A program made the position numbers and the translations under genes. Shown one piece after another: positions 35,584 through 45,841 of a DNA stretch of 64,000 nucleotides. The notes below the pieces were generated by a model. It saw nothing but the letters and a program-made list of their open reading frames with translations, was not told the DNA's origin and searched no databases. The DNA comes from an uncultured Bacilli bacterium (lineage in GTDB: Bacteria > Bacillota_I > Bacilli_A > RF39 > UBA660). The stretch is taken from contig CAKOUW010000002.1 in assembly GCA_934120715.1 (NCBI GenBank), positions 117,074-181,073 of the forward strand, in the 5' to 3' direction. Numbering within the stretch: position 1 is the stretch's first letter; each line of letters opens with the position of its first letter.

Positions 35584-37972
35584 TTTCAAAGAGATAGAAA
35601 AGAAATGGCAAAATTATTGGGATGAAAATGAATGTTTTAAAGCATTAGATGATTATTCTAAAAAGAAGTTTTATGCTTTAGTTGAATTTCCATATCCATC
35701 AGGTGTGGGAATGCATTTGGGACATATTAAGGCTTATTCTGGATTAGAGGTTGTTTCTAGAAAGAAGAGAATGGAAGGTTATAATGTTTTATTTCCAATT
35801 GGATATGATGCTTTTGGATTACCTACAGAAAATTCAGCTATTAAACAAAATATCCATCCAAGAGTTTTGACTGATAGAAATATTTCTGTATTTGCTGGAC
35901 AATTAAAAAAAGTTGGTTTTTCATTTGATTGGTCTAGAGTAATAGATACTACTGATGAAAATTATTATAAGTGGACACAGTGGATATTCTTGAAAATGTT
36001 TGAAAAAGGACTTGCATTTAGAGATAAGACTTTAGTTAATTATTGTCCTAGTTGTAGAGTTGTTTTATCTAATGAGGATTCACAAGGTGGAAAATGTGAT
36101 ATTTGTCACTCACAGATTATTCAAAAGGAAAAAGATGTTTGGTATTTAAGAATTACTGAGTATGCTGATAAATTGTTGGAAGGTTTAAAGGATGTTGATT
36201 ATTTACCTAACATTAAATTACAACAGGAAAATTGGATTGGTAAATCTACTGGTGCTTATGTTGATTTTAAAGTTAAAGATATTGATGAGGTTTTAAAGGT
36301 TTATACAACTCGTCCTGATACTTTATTTGGTGTTACTTTTATGGTCGTTGCTCCAGAACATGATATTATTGATAATCATAAAGATATGATTAATAATATG
36401 GATGAAATTATGGCTTATAGAGAAGAAGCTAAGAAAAAGACTGAGTTTGAGAGAGTACAATTGGCTAAAGATAAGACTGGTGTTAGGATTGATGGTTTAG
36501 TTGCTATTAATCCAATTAATGGTAGAGAAATACCTATTTATATTTCTGATTATGTAATGATGGGTTATGGTACTGGTGCTATTATGGCTGTTCCTGCACA
36601 TGATACTAGAGATTATGAGTTTGCTGGTAAGTTTGGTATTGATATTATTCCTGTTATTGAAGGTGGGGATATAGCAAAAGAAGCTTATACTGGTGACGGT
36701 GTTCACATTAATTCTCAGTTCTTGGATGGTTTAAATAAAGATGATGCAATTAAAAAAGTTATTGAATTCTTGAGTGAAAAAGGGCTTGGTGAGAAAGCTG
36801 TTCAATATAAAATGAAGGATTGGGCATTTAATAGACAAAGGTATTGGGGAGAGCCAATTCCTATAGTTCATTGTCCACACTGTGGAGATGTTGCAGTTCC
36901 TTATGAGGAATTACCTTTAAGATTACCTGATGTTGATAATTTTGAAGTTGGTACTGATGGTGAGAGTCCACTTGCTAAAATTGAGAGTTTTGTTAATTGT
37001 AAGTGTCCAAAATGTGGAAGAGATGCTAAAAGAGAAACTGATACAATGCCTCAATGGGCTGGTTCTAGTTGGTATTTCTTAAGATATATTGATCCTCATA
37101 ATGATAAGGAGTTTGCTTCTTTAGAAAAGCTTAAATATTGGATGCCAGTTGATTGGTACAATGGTGGAATGGAACATGTTACTAGACACGTTATTTATTC
37201 TAGATTCTGGTATCATTTCTTATATGATTTAGGATTGGTTCCAACAAGTGAACCATATAAAAAGAGAACTGCTCAAGGTTTAATTTTAGGGCCAGATGGT
37301 GAAAAGATGAGTAAGTCTCGTGGTAATACAATTGATCCTAATACTATAGTTGATCAATATGGTGCTGATGCTTTAAGGACTTATGTACTTTTCATGGGGG
37401 ACTATGGATTAGAGGCTCCTTGGAATGAACAAGGAGTAAAAGGAGTTAGTCGTTTCTTAGATCGTGTATATAGACTTTCTGAGGTAGTTAATAGTAATGA
37501 TGGCTATACGCCTAAATTTGAAAGTATTATTAATAAAATAATTAAAAAAGTAAGTGAAGATATTGATACTTTAAAATATAATACAGCTATTTCTGAATTA
37601 ATGAAGTTGGTTAATGAATATTATACCGTTGATACTATTACTAAGGATGATTATACTGTGTTGTTGAAATTATTATATCCATTTGCACCTCATGTTACAG
37701 AAGAGTTAAATGAAATGATTGGAAATGTAGCAATCTGTAAATCTAGTTGGCCTCAATATGATTTATCTAAGACTGTTGACTTAACTAAAGAAATTGCAGT
37801 TCAAGTAAATGGTAAAGTTAGAGCAACTATTACTATTAATACTGATGATTCAGAAGAAGCTATTAAAGAGAAAGCTTTACAGGCTGAAAATGTTATTAAA
37901 CATATTGATGGCATGGAAGTTGTTAAAATTATAGTTATTAAGGGTAAGATAGTTAATATAGTAGTTAAATAG
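35576..37972 (+). CDS. leuS: Leucyl-tRNA synthetase
   Basis: 798 residues. Class Ia synthetase with the HIGH-type motif GMHLGHI (about 44-50), KMSKS (GEKMSKSRGN, near 577), zinc-binding pairs CPSC/CDIC, and the editing domain with TTRPDTLFGVT. Normal for the bacterial type. ATG 35576 overlaps the previous gene; the ribosome site is AGGGAATG inside it. Confidence 0.97.
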   Translation: MYNFKEIEKKWQNYWDENECFKALDDYSKKKFYALVEFPYPSGVGMHLGHIKAYSGLEVVSRKKRMEGYNVLFPIGYDAFGLPTENSAIKQNIHPRVLTDRNISVFAGQLKKVGFSFDWSRVIDTTDENYYKWTQWIFLKMFEKGLAFRDKTLVNYCPSCRVVLSNEDSQGGKCDICHSQIIQKEKDVWYLRITEYADKLLEGLKDVDYLPNIKLQQENWIGKSTGAYVDFKVKDIDEVLKVYTTRPDTLFGVTFMVVAPEHDIIDNHKDMINNMDEIMAYREEAKKKTEFERVQLAKDKTGVRIDGLVAINPINGREIPIYISDYVMMGYGTGAIMAVPAHDTRDYEFAGKFGIDIIPVIEGGDIAKEAYTGDGVHINSQFLDGLNKDDAIKKVIEFLSEKGLGEKAVQYKMKDWAFNRQRYWGEPIPIVHCPHCGDVAVPYEELPLRLPDVDNFEVGTDGESPLAKIESFVNCKCPKCGRDAKRETDTMPQWAGSSWYFLRYIDPHNDKEFASLEKLKYWMPVDWYNGGMEHVTRHVIYSRFWYHFLYDLGLVPTSEPYKKRTAQGLILGPDGEKMSKSRGNTIDPNTIVDQYGADALRTYVLFMGDYGLEAPWNEQGVKGVSRFLDRVYRLSEVVNSNDGYTPKFESIINKIIKKVSEDIDTLKYNTAISELMKLVNEYYTVDTITKDDYTVLLKLLYPFAPHVTEELNEMIGNVAICKSSWPQYDLSKTVDLTKEIAVQVNGKVRATITINTDDSEEAIKEKALQAENVIKHIDGMEVVKIIVIKGKIVNIVVK

Positions 37973-37999
37973 ACTTTAAGGAGACTTAGAGTCTTTTTT
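37971..37999 (+). terminator. Terminator of the leuS operon
   Basis: AGACTTTAAG/CTTAGAGTCT (one G-U) with GAGA loop and six T. It overlaps the stop codon. Confidence 0.85.
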
Positions 38000-38046
38000 C
38001 TACAAATAATTTTGTTTTAATGTTTTATAATACTTTTGGTGATAAG

Positions 38047-38217
38047 ATGAAAGTTAAAATATTTGATTTGGAAGATGAAAAAGATTTAGAAAATGAGGTT
38101 AATGCTTTTCTTTCTGATTTAGATGGAGAAGTTGTTGATATTAAATATCAAGTTAGTTTAGGTGTTTTTAGTGACGAGCAAGTTTTTTGTTTTTCGGCTA
38201 TGATTGTTTATTACTAG
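38047..38217 (+). CDS. Cse60-like small sporulation protein
   Basis: 56 residues from ATG 38047 (after GGTGATA; the ATG at 38020 is earlier and lacks a ribosome site). MKVKIFDLEDEKDLENEVNA, then VDIKYQV and a C-terminal FCFSAMIVYY, match the Cse60 pattern. Cse60 in Bacillus is made in the mother cell; function unknown. Confidence 0.7.
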   Translation: MKVKIFDLEDEKDLENEVNAFLSDLDGEVVDIKYQVSLGVFSDEQVFCFSAMIVYY

Positions 38218-38265
38218 TTAGCATATTATTATTTTTTATGCTATTATGGTAGTGGAGGATAAATT

Positions 38266-39864
38266 ATGAAGAGTAGTAAAATTTTATCTAATGCTTTGAT
38301 TTTATCAATTGCTGTTGTGATAGCTAAAATAATTGATTTTTTGTATATAGTCCCTCTTTATCATATTATTGGTAATAGGGGTGGAGCATTGTATGGATAT
38401 GCATATGTTATATATACTATTTTTATGTCGTTTTTGTCTTTATCAGTTGTTTTTTCAATTTCTAAGACTACATCTTCATATCAAGCTTTTGGATATAACA
38501 ACGTAAAGAAGAGAAGCTTTTTACTGGCTAAATACATTTTTGTGGGATTAGGTGTAATTTCATTTATATTTACTTTTTTACTTTCTTCAGTATTTGCTAG
38601 GATGATAATGGGAGATATTACTGCTGGCAATTCTTTAAATGATATTACGCTTGTTATTAGAATGGTTTCTATATCGTTTTTAATTATACCTCTTTTGAGT
38701 GTATATAGGGGTTATTTTGATGGACATAGAGTAACTAATATTACGACTTTATCAAGTGTTATTGAGCTTATTGTTAGGTCTTTTCTTTCTATAATTTTAA
38801 GTTTACTAGCTGTCAAAGTATTTAAACTTCCATTGGTATGGGTTTCATGCTTTGCTTTAATTGGTGTATTTTTGGGACCATTATGTTCATATATATATTT
38901 ATTTGTTAAGTTACGTATTAATAAAAATAAATTTAATACAAAAATTAGAAAGGTCGTTGAACCATTAGTTACTTCTAAAACTATTATTAAAAAAATAATG
39001 TTTTATATGACCTTTTTAGTAATTAGTGACTTAATTAAGGCATTATATAGTTTTATAGATATAGTAACGGTTACTAAGGCACTTGTGGGATATGCACATT
39101 TTAGTGTTAGTGATGCTGAGACTGTAATAGGTATGCTTACTATATGGACCAATAAATTTAATTGTATATTAATTGCGATAGCAATAGAGGTCTTTAACAA
39201 GTTATCAGCTAGTCTTTCTAAGTCAATTAGTAATAATGATAAGAAGGATATTAATATTAGGATTAATCATTCTTTGAGTTTACTTTTAATAATAATAGTG
39301 CCTATTACTTTTATTACTAGCTTTTTGTCTGTTCCTATTTGGAGAATGTTTTTTGGAATGGATAAATATGGCCCTAGTGTCCTTTCTTATTCTGTTTTTT
39401 TAGGACTTATTATGGGCGTTTCTACTTTAATTTTTTCAATTCTTCATAGTTATAAGGATCAAAAAACTGTTTTGTATAGTTTGACTATAGGTTTGTTGTT
39501 GAAGTGCTTTTTAAATGTTAGTTTAATAAATGCTTTTTATAAGATGGGGTTACCTGCTTATTTTGGAGCTATTACTGCTAGTATTATTGGTTATTTGGTT
39601 TCTACAATTATTTGTTTTGTCGTTTTGCATATTAAGTATAATGTTAATTTTGAAGGTACTATTAAATGTATTATAGATATTTTATGTATTATTTTTGTTA
39701 TATTTGCAGTACTTTTCTTGTTGAAATTAATTATACCTATTAATCAAGTTAATCTTGCTTTGAATTTTATAGTAACTATATTTTATTTTTTAATTTATTT
39801 TGTACTTTATTTTCTTTTTGCTAGGAGATTTAAATTATTTAAAAGTATTAGTATTCAAAAATAA
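38266..39864 (+). CDS. MOP-superfamily flippase, SpoVB/YtgP-like (copy 2)
   Basis: 532 residues, about 14 membrane helices. Same landmarks as the 33277 copy: IIGNRGGALYGYAY and VIRMVSISFLIIPLLSVYRG. Sequence divergence is large, so the duplication is old or the jobs differ. It lies next to Cse60 and the LTA-synthase-like gene. GGAGG ribosome site. Confidence 0.86.
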   Translation: MKSSKILSNALILSIAVVIAKIIDFLYIVPLYHIIGNRGGALYGYAYVIYTIFMSFLSLSVVFSISKTTSSYQAFGYNNVKKRSFLLAKYIFVGLGVISFIFTFLLSSVFARMIMGDITAGNSLNDITLVIRMVSISFLIIPLLSVYRGYFDGHRVTNITTLSSVIELIVRSFLSIILSLLAVKVFKLPLVWVSCFALIGVFLGPLCSYIYLFVKLRINKNKFNTKIRKVVEPLVTSKTIIKKIMFYMTFLVISDLIKALYSFIDIVTVTKALVGYAHFSVSDAETVIGMLTIWTNKFNCILIAIAIEVFNKLSASLSKSISNNDKKDINIRINHSLSLLLIIIVPITFITSFLSVPIWRMFFGMDKYGPSVLSYSVFLGLIMGVSTLIFSILHSYKDQKTVLYSLTIGLLLKCFLNVSLINAFYKMGLPAYFGAITASIIGYLVSTIICFVVLHIKYNVNFEGTIKCIIDILCIIFVIFAVLFLLKLIIPINQVNLALNFIVTIFYFLIYFVLYFLFARRFKLFKSISIQK

Positions 39865-39908
39865 AGTGTAAAATTAATGTTTACTTTGATATTTAATTTT
39901 GTTTAATA

Positions 39909-39938
39909 TTTACCACTAATAATATGACATGCTATACT
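39909..39938 (+). promoter_or_regulatory. Promoter of the LTA-synthase-like gene
   Basis: TTTACC (39909-39914), 18-base spacer, TATACT (39933-39938). Transcription would start near 39945, after the first in-frame ATG at 39929, so the next ATG (39965) is the start. Confidence 0.6.
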
Positions 39939-39964
39939 TAGTTTTGATAAGGATAGTGTGTTTT

Positions 39965-41893
39965 ATGTTAGTTCTTTTTTTATATTTTTTGTGTTGTATA
40001 TTTTGCTCCGAACTTATTTTTCATGTTGTCTGTTTTAGGGCTCTATCTGTATCATTTGTTTTTTTTGCTTTGTTTTTTTCTGTTATTTATGCTGTAGTTT
40101 CTACCTTTTTGGTTTGTATTTTTAGAAAAGAGAAAATTCGTTTATTTATTTTTAGAATACTTCTTCTTTTTATAGCAATTATATTTGTAGCTGAACTAGT
40201 TTATTATCAGATATATAATTCTGTTTTTAGTTTTAGTGCAATTGTCTTTGTAGGGGCTTTAAAAGATGGTTATGATAAGATAATATTAACAATATTTAAA
40301 AATTTATATTTTATTGTATTGCTTTTTTTACCATTTATATTTAGTTTTAAGGAACCGATAAAAAAGTTTAGTATAAATAGAATGGAAGTTTTATTCTTAA
40401 TTATTTTAATGTTTATTAGTTTTGGTTATAATGAATTTGCGATTAGTTATTTTGGACGAGATAATCAATATAGTTATTATAATTTAATGAATAAGATTGA
40501 TGCCCCATATTTAAATTTGAAGTCTTTTGGTTTAAATACAACTTTATCTTTAAGTATAAAAAGAAAACTTACTAATTTTACTCCTAAAGATATTATGGAT
40601 GAAAATGTTTATGCTAATAAAAGAACTTCACTGGATGATTCTCTTGTACTTGCTTATAATGATACTGATATAGACTTTTCAGGACTTTATGATGCTACTT
40701 CTGATCCTACAGTTAAAGAATTGCATAAGTATTTTATGCAACAGACACCAACTGCTAAAAATGAATTTACAGGAATATTTAGTGGTAAGAATGTTATTTT
40801 TGTGATTGCTGAATCTTTTGATGAGGTGGCAATTGATAAAGATTTAACTCCAACTTTGTATAAGTTGAAAAATGAAGGTATTATTTTTAATAATTATTTT
40901 TCTCCTAAGTATCCAGCTTCTACTGCTGATGGTCAATATATGTTAGAGTGGGGTACTTTACCAATTATTGGAGAAGACTATAGTTTAATTGATATGGTTT
41001 ATAATAGTAATCCTTATTTATTACCTAGGTTATTAAAGAAAATGAATTATTCTACTTATGCTTATCATAACTATTTTGGTTATTATAATTATAGAAAAAA
41101 GTATTTTTCAACTTTAAATTTTAATACAACTAGATATTGTCAGGATGGTTTTAATATGTATTGTGATAGATTTCATGGAAGTGATATGGATATGATGGAG
41201 CAGTCTATAGGTGATTTTATAAATCAAGAGAGATTTTTCGCTTACTATATTACTCTTTCTGGTCATGGTAGTTATGATGATTCTAACTTTGTTGCTACTA
41301 AACATTTGAGTAAGCTTAATGGTTATGATTATCCATCACAGCTTAAGTACTATCTTGCAGCAAATATTGATTTTGATTTGGCAATGGAAAAATTAGTTTC
41401 ATCTTTAAAAGAAGCTAATAAGCTAGATGATACGGTTATTATTATTTCTTCTGATCATTCACCTTATTATTTAACAGATCAACAGATTAATATTAGATCT
41501 GCTATTCAAAGAGATAATTCTTTTGATAGAAATAGGGGATCTTTAATAATATATAATTCAACTTTAAAAAGACATAGTTCTATTGATAAATACGCTATGA
41601 ATATTGATGTTTTACCTACAGTTTTAAATATGCTTGGTATTGAATATGATTCACGATTAATTATTGGAAAGGATATTATGGCTTCAAATAATGAAGGTGT
41701 TGTTATATTTCCTGATAGGAGTTGGATTAACAGTAAAGGTGCATATGACATTAATAGTGGTATGTTTGTACCTTTTGTTGATAGTATTGATGATAAGTAT
41801 ATTTCAAAGATAAATCAAGAAGTATATGATAAGTTTAAGGTTTCTACTAATTTACAATATACTGATTATTATAAATATATATTTGGAGAGTAA
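39965..41893 (+). CDS. Lipoteichoic-acid-synthase-like sulfatase-fold membrane protein
   Basis: 642 residues. Five-helix membrane part (about 1-165), then an extracellular sulfatase/phosphotransferase domain. NVIFVIAESFDEVA holds the first metal ligand, PASTADGQY the nucleophile Thr, and ISSDHSPYYL the metal-binding Asp-His. Such enzymes transfer glycerol phosphate units onto lipids. The start was set by the promoter just upstream. Three bases separate it from the next gene, which may share the work. Confidence 0.83.
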   Translation: MLVLFLYFLCCIFCSELIFHVVCFRALSVSFVFFALFFSVIYAVVSTFLVCIFRKEKIRLFIFRILLLFIAIIFVAELVYYQIYNSVFSFSAIVFVGALKDGYDKIILTIFKNLYFIVLLFLPFIFSFKEPIKKFSINRMEVLFLIILMFISFGYNEFAISYFGRDNQYSYYNLMNKIDAPYLNLKSFGLNTTLSLSIKRKLTNFTPKDIMDENVYANKRTSLDDSLVLAYNDTDIDFSGLYDATSDPTVKELHKYFMQQTPTAKNEFTGIFSGKNVIFVIAESFDEVAIDKDLTPTLYKLKNEGIIFNNYFSPKYPASTADGQYMLEWGTLPIIGEDYSLIDMVYNSNPYLLPRLLKKMNYSTYAYHNYFGYYNYRKKYFSTLNFNTTRYCQDGFNMYCDRFHGSDMDMMEQSIGDFINQERFFAYYITLSGHGSYDDSNFVATKHLSKLNGYDYPSQLKYYLAANIDFDLAMEKLVSSLKEANKLDDTVIIISSDHSPYYLTDQQINIRSAIQRDNSFDRNRGSLIIYNSTLKRHSSIDKYAMNIDVLPTVLNMLGIEYDSRLIIGKDIMASNNEGVVIFPDRSWINSKGAYDINSGMFVPFVDSIDDKYISKINQEVYDKFKVSTNLQYTDYYKYIFGE

Positions 41894-41895
41894 AT

Positions 41896-42684
41896 ATGAA
41901 ATGGATTAAAACACGTAATATATCATTTTTTCTTTTAATTTTATCAGGAATATTTCTTTGTTTAGCTATTACATATTGTGATATTTTAACAAAGGTAGAA
42001 AAACATTCATTTAGTACTAAAGAGGAATATGATACGGTTACTGATGGATTAGCATTTCTTGATAAGATGCCAATACAATTTAATATAGTTAATAAATATT
42101 TTTCTGGTTTTTCTAATGTTGATAATGAAGATAAGGAAAAAATAGCTATAGCTTACGCAATAAAAAATAACTATGGATTAGTTAACTGTGATAGTTCTTC
42201 TGCTAATAATATATGTGTATCTAGATATTTTTTAGAAGAAAGTGAGTATTTAGATAACATATTTGATACTAATCTTTCTTTTTCTAAGAAGGATATTCCT
42301 ATATATATTGATGGTTATGGTATGCGTATAGCAAAGTATATTAGAAGTAAGGATTATTACCAAATTTATATAGAAAATGATGCTAATGATAATGTGTTAT
42401 ATTCTTCTTTTTATAAGTATTATAAACGTGATGATTTATATGTATTTTATCTTTTCCAAGGATATCGTCTTAAAAGATGTGATATTGGGACTAAATTATA
42501 TTTATATGATTTTATGAATGGAAATACGGTTTTTACAGGTGTGTGTGATAGTAATAATGATTTTGCTATTGAACCGGATACTGATAGTATAAATTTACAG
42601 TTATATAAATATGAACTAAAAAAGGATACTAATGGTCAATTTTATTTGTATGGTTATAATCCTGTTAATAAGTACGGTATTTAA
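41896..42684 (+). CDS. Uncharacterised secreted or anchored protein
   Basis: 262 residues with one N-terminal membrane helix (about 10-28). The rest is Asn/Asp/Tyr rich with two Cys in LVNCDSSSANNICVS and two in KRCDIGT and TGVCDSN. I do not recognise the family. Starts 2 bases after the LTA-synthase-like gene, so they probably form one operon. Confidence 0.7.
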   Translation: MKWIKTRNISFFLLILSGIFLCLAITYCDILTKVEKHSFSTKEEYDTVTDGLAFLDKMPIQFNIVNKYFSGFSNVDNEDKEKIAIAYAIKNNYGLVNCDSSSANNICVSRYFLEESEYLDNIFDTNLSFSKKDIPIYIDGYGMRIAKYIRSKDYYQIYIENDANDNVLYSSFYKYYKRDDLYVFYLFQGYRLKRCDIGTKLYLYDFMNGNTVFTGVCDSNNDFAIEPDTDSINLQLYKYELKKDTNGQFYLYGYNPVNKYGI

Positions 42685-42709
42685 TATTACACTATCTAAA
42701 TATAAGAAA

Positions 42710-42738
42710 AACTCAAGAAATAAAATCTTGAGTTCTTT
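42710..42738. terminator. Bidirectional terminator, 41896 gene and FemAB gene
   Basis: AACTCAAGA/TCTTGAGTT stem, 7-base loop, A-run before and T-run after; convergent position. Confidence 0.85.
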
Positions 42739-42743
42739 TATTG

Positions 42744-44069
42744 TTAATTATTATTTTTACTTTTTGTTTCTAGTTCTTTTTTTAATTTATTTTTACTTCT
42801 TTTTTTAATTATTTTTCTATATGTTGGTACTAATTTTGTAAATACAAAGTACATTGGTTTATTAAGTACATAATCCCATTCACCTAGGAATTCTACATAA
42901 TCTCCCCCAAATTTCTTTTTAAATTCATGGAGACTCAATCTAGGGTTATCTTTTGATAAGTCACCGACTGTACCAAATTGATCATACATTGTTATACCTT
43001 TTTCTTTACAGTATTTTATATGGTTATAGTATGTATTGTAATTTGTATATGTTTCGCTTAAAATGTTATGGTTTCCTGCATATAATACCCAGGCTTTATT
43101 TTTATAAGTTATAATCATATGAGCATTTAGAGTAATATCATTTCCATATTCTTGTTTATATTTTTTAAATTTTTCTAGTTCATTTTTTATTATTTCTTTT
43201 TGATTAGTTAGCTCTTTTAGTTTTACTTTTGAACTTTTACTTAGATTATCAATTGGCATTATAGATATTTGATCAGTTATTTTCTTTAAGTTCTTTTCTA
43301 GAGCTTTGATTGTTTTATTTAGATGTACTTTTCCTAAGAAAAGTATAGCTTTAGTGTTTTTGTTTCCATTAAAAATTTCATATAGTGTTTCATAGTAATC
43401 TTCATTATATGAGATAAAGTCTTTTCTGGCTTCAGTTAGTTGCATTAGATGATAAAATTCTTTTATATCCTTTTCAGTTCCTATTGCTACTTCTGTTTCT
43501 AATTTTTGTGATTTAGCAATACGTTGTTTGGTTGTTTTTGAAAAGTGATTCTCTATTTCGTCTAAGGATTGTGTTAGATCAATTCGAAACGAATACCTTG
43601 GTTGCATTGTCTCAAAATTTTTAGTGAAGCCTAGATGTTTAAATCCAATATTTTTTAACATATTAAAAACTTTATCTTTATCATAAAATGTTTTTTGTTC
43701 TTCATTTAAATAATTATAATCTTTTATAACAATATCTGGATCAATTTTTATGAAAATACCTTTTTTCTTTTTGGTAAATTCTGCAACCTTTTTAGTCATT
43801 TTTTTTACTAGTTCTTCGTCATTATAATCTATAATAAAACCACGTGGAGCATAAAAATAGCTATAATTTAAGGGAAGATGTTTCTGCAATAGTAGGGTCG
43901 CTGCTACAACGGTGTTGTTATCGTCTAGTAATCCTAAATAATAAGGTGTTAGGTGTTTTTTAATTTTTGAAAATTCTCCCCAACTATATGACTGAAGAAA
44001 ATGGGATTTATCGTTATTAGCAACAAATTCATCGTATGTTGTTTTATCTAGTCTTTTTAGTGTAAACAT
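42744..44069 (-). CDS. FemAB/MurM-family aminoacyltransferase
   Basis: 441 residues. Two GNAT-like subdomains (FLQSYSWGEFSKIKK near 24; FKHLGFTKNFETMQPRYSFRI; and the C-terminal MYDQFGTVGDL with LHEFKKKFGGDYVEFLGEW) and an inserted coiled-coil arm (about 225-300). Family enzymes add amino acids from aminoacyl-tRNA to lipid II, building interpeptide bridges. Tail is Lys-rich. Confidence 0.9.
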   Translation of the reverse strand: MFTLKRLDKTTYDEFVANNDKSHFLQSYSWGEFSKIKKHLTPYYLGLLDDNNTVVAATLLLQKHLPLNYSYFYAPRGFIIDYNDEELVKKMTKKVAEFTKKKKGIFIKIDPDIVIKDYNYLNEEQKTFYDKDKVFNMLKNIGFKHLGFTKNFETMQPRYSFRIDLTQSLDEIENHFSKTTKQRIAKSQKLETEVAIGTEKDIKEFYHLMQLTEARKDFISYNEDYYETLYEIFNGNKNTKAILFLGKVHLNKTIKALEKNLKKITDQISIMPIDNLSKSSKVKLKELTNQKEIIKNELEKFKKYKQEYGNDITLNAHMIITYKNKAWVLYAGNHNILSETYTNYNTYYNHIKYCKEKGITMYDQFGTVGDLSKDNPRLSLHEFKKKFGGDYVEFLGEWDYVLNKPMYFVFTKLVPTYRKIIKKRSKNKLKKELETKSKNNN

Positions 44070-44154
44070 TTTTAATTCTCCTTCTCTATATTTTAGTATA
44101 TCACAAAGTATTAGTTTTCAAAAAAAAAGTAAAATATTTTACTTATTTTACTAG

Positions 44155-44346
44155 TTACATTATATACATGCCTTCTTCTTTTTTTAGATAATTGCTTTTA
44201 CCTTTTTCTTCTAGTATTTGTACCCTTTCTTTTAATCTATCTATCTCATATTTTAGCTTTTTTAACTCATCTTGATTTTGATATGATGGCATTTGATAAT
44301 TTGGGTTTGGAAATGGATACATATATGGTATTGGCATATTATTCAT
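44155..44346 (-). CDS. Small proline/tyrosine-rich coiled-coil protein
   Basis: 63 residues. Start at ATG 44346, placed by AGGTGG six bases before; a GTG at 44355 overlaps this site. N-terminal PIPYMYPFPNPNYQMPS is Pro/Tyr/Met-rich, then a heptad-like coiled coil (ELKKLKYEIDRLKERVQILE). Similar compositions occur in spore coat proteins. Function unknown. Confidence 0.6.
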   Translation of the reverse strand: MNNMPIPYMYPFPNPNYQMPSYQNQDELKKLKYEIDRLKERVQILEEKGKSNYLKKEEGMYIM

Positions 44347-44390
44347 ATTATCCACCTATCTTTCATTTTATTATATTCAATAAAATTAAT

Positions 44391-44419
44391 TTGGTGATAA
44401 TTTGTTTATTTGTTATAAT
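44391..44419 (+). promoter_or_regulatory. Promoter of trmB
   Basis: TTGGTG (44391-44396), 17-base spacer, TATAAT (44414-44419), extended TG at 44411. Confidence 0.7.
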
Positions 44420-44450
44420 TTAATTATGAATTCTTGAAAAGAGGTAGTTT

Positions 44451-45086
44451 ATGAGACTTAGAAATGTTAAAAATAAAGAAGAAATATTAAATAGTTCTTC
44501 ATACTTAGTTAAAAATCCTAAACAATATAAGGGTAGTTGGAGTAATCTATTTAAAAACAATAATCCAATATTTATAGAAATTGGTATGGGAAAGGGTAAG
44601 TTTATTATAGAAAATGCAATAAAATATCCAGATATTAATTTTATTGGTATAGAAAAATATGATAGTGTTGTTTGTAAATGTTTAGTTAAAATACCAGATA
44701 ATCTTTCTAATTTGTTGATTGTTAGAATTGATGCTTTAGAGATTGATCAAGTTTTTTCTAAGGAGATTGATAGAATATATTTAAACTTTTCTGATCCTTG
44801 GCCTAAAGTTCGACATAGTTTAAGAAGGCTATCTAGTAAGATATTTCTTAATAAATATGATAGTATTTTTAGAAAAGATGAAAATATATTTATGAGAACT
44901 GATAATAGGGATTTGTTTATTTATTCTTTAGAGAGCTTTAGCGAGCATGGTTATGTACTAAAAAATATTAGTTTTGACTTACATGCTGTAGAAGATAAAA
45001 ACCTTATAACAACAGAGTATGAAGATAAGTTTTCTGATCAAGGAATGAATATTTATTCTGTTGAGGCTTTTAAAGAAAGTGTCTAA
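44451..45086 (+). CDS. trmB: tRNA (guanine-N7-)-methyltransferase
   Basis: 211 residues. Makes m7G at position 46 of tRNA using SAM. SAM pocket IEIGMGKGKFI (near 44), FIGIEKYDSV, and the family signature NFSDPWPKVRHSLRRL (near 123). Normal length. GAGG ribosome site. Confidence 0.95.
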   Translation: MRLRNVKNKEEILNSSSYLVKNPKQYKGSWSNLFKNNNPIFIEIGMGKGKFIIENAIKYPDINFIGIEKYDSVVCKCLVKIPDNLSNLLIVRIDALEIDQVFSKEIDRIYLNFSDPWPKVRHSLRRLSSKIFLNKYDSIFRKDENIFMRTDNRDLFIYSLESFSEHGYVLKNISFDLHAVEDKNLITTEYEDKFSDQGMNIYSVEAFKESV

Positions 45087-45110
45087 AAAAGTAAATATTT
45101 TAAAAAAATT

Positions 45111-45138
45111 TTTACATTTATTAAAAATTTGGTATAAT
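45111..45138 (+). promoter_or_regulatory. Promoter of the 45159 lipoprotein operon
   Basis: TTTACA (45111-45116), 16-base spacer, TATAAT (45133-45138), TG one base before the -10. Confidence 0.65.
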
Positions 45139-45158
45139 GTATTAAGAGTAGGTGAATT

Positions 45159-45821
45159 ATGAAGAGGATAGTTATTTTACTCTCAGTGCTACTTGTTTTT
45201 ATAACGGGATGTAGTGTTACAAGATTAGATAATAAAACAATGGATGAAAGTATTGATGTTATACTTTCTGATAAACAGAAGAATTATAATGTTAATTTTG
45301 ATGGATATAAGTACTATGTTCCTAATGGACTTGAATTCTTAAATAAAGATGAGTACAATGCTTTACTTAAAGATAAAAATAATAATAAATATTATTTGTA
45401 TGTTGATGCAATTAGTTATTATCATAAAATTGATATAGATTTTTCAAAAGATAATGATTCTTATTATTATAAAGAATTAAATTATAATAAGAAAAAGGGC
45501 TATATTCAGGTTTTGTCATCAGGTAAAGATAATTACTATATTAAGATGATTTTTAACTATGCTAGATTAGAGGCTTATGCTTCAAAGAATGATTTAGGTA
45601 GTGTTGTTAATAATATGTGTTATATTTTAAGATCAATAAAGTTTAATGATAAGGTTCTAGAGAGTTTAATTGGTGATAATGTTTTAAGTTATAAGGAAGA
45701 GAATTATACATTATTTGAGACAGAATCATCACAAGAAGATTTTTTGGACGTTGTTAGTAAATATGATCCGGAGTTTAGTAAAGCTAAGGATCAGGATAAT
45801 ATTGATATTAATGATGATTAA
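45159..45821 (+). CDS. Uncharacterised lipoprotein
   Basis: 220 residues. Signal peptide with lipobox FITGC (Cys18). Middle part VNFDGYKYYVPNGLEFLN, then DKNNNKYYLYVDAISYYH suggests a beta-rich domain. Asp-rich tail. I do not recognise a family. First of a probable four-gene operon with 45842, 46915 and 47198. Confidence 0.7.
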   Translation: MKRIVILLSVLLVFITGCSVTRLDNKTMDESIDVILSDKQKNYNVNFDGYKYYVPNGLEFLNKDEYNALLKDKNNNKYYLYVDAISYYHKIDIDFSKDNDSYYYKELNYNKKKGYIQVLSSGKDNYYIKMIFNYARLEAYASKNDLGSVVNNMCYILRSIKFNDKVLESLIGDNVLSYKEENYTLFETESSQEDFLDVVSKYDPEFSKAKDQDNIDINDD

Positions 45822-45841
45822 TTTTTTGTGAGGTGAACTCT

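Noticed and set aside
38221..38250. TAGCATA ... TTATGCTA hairpin as a terminator after the Cse60-like gene
   Set aside because: The T-run lies in the loop, not after the stem.
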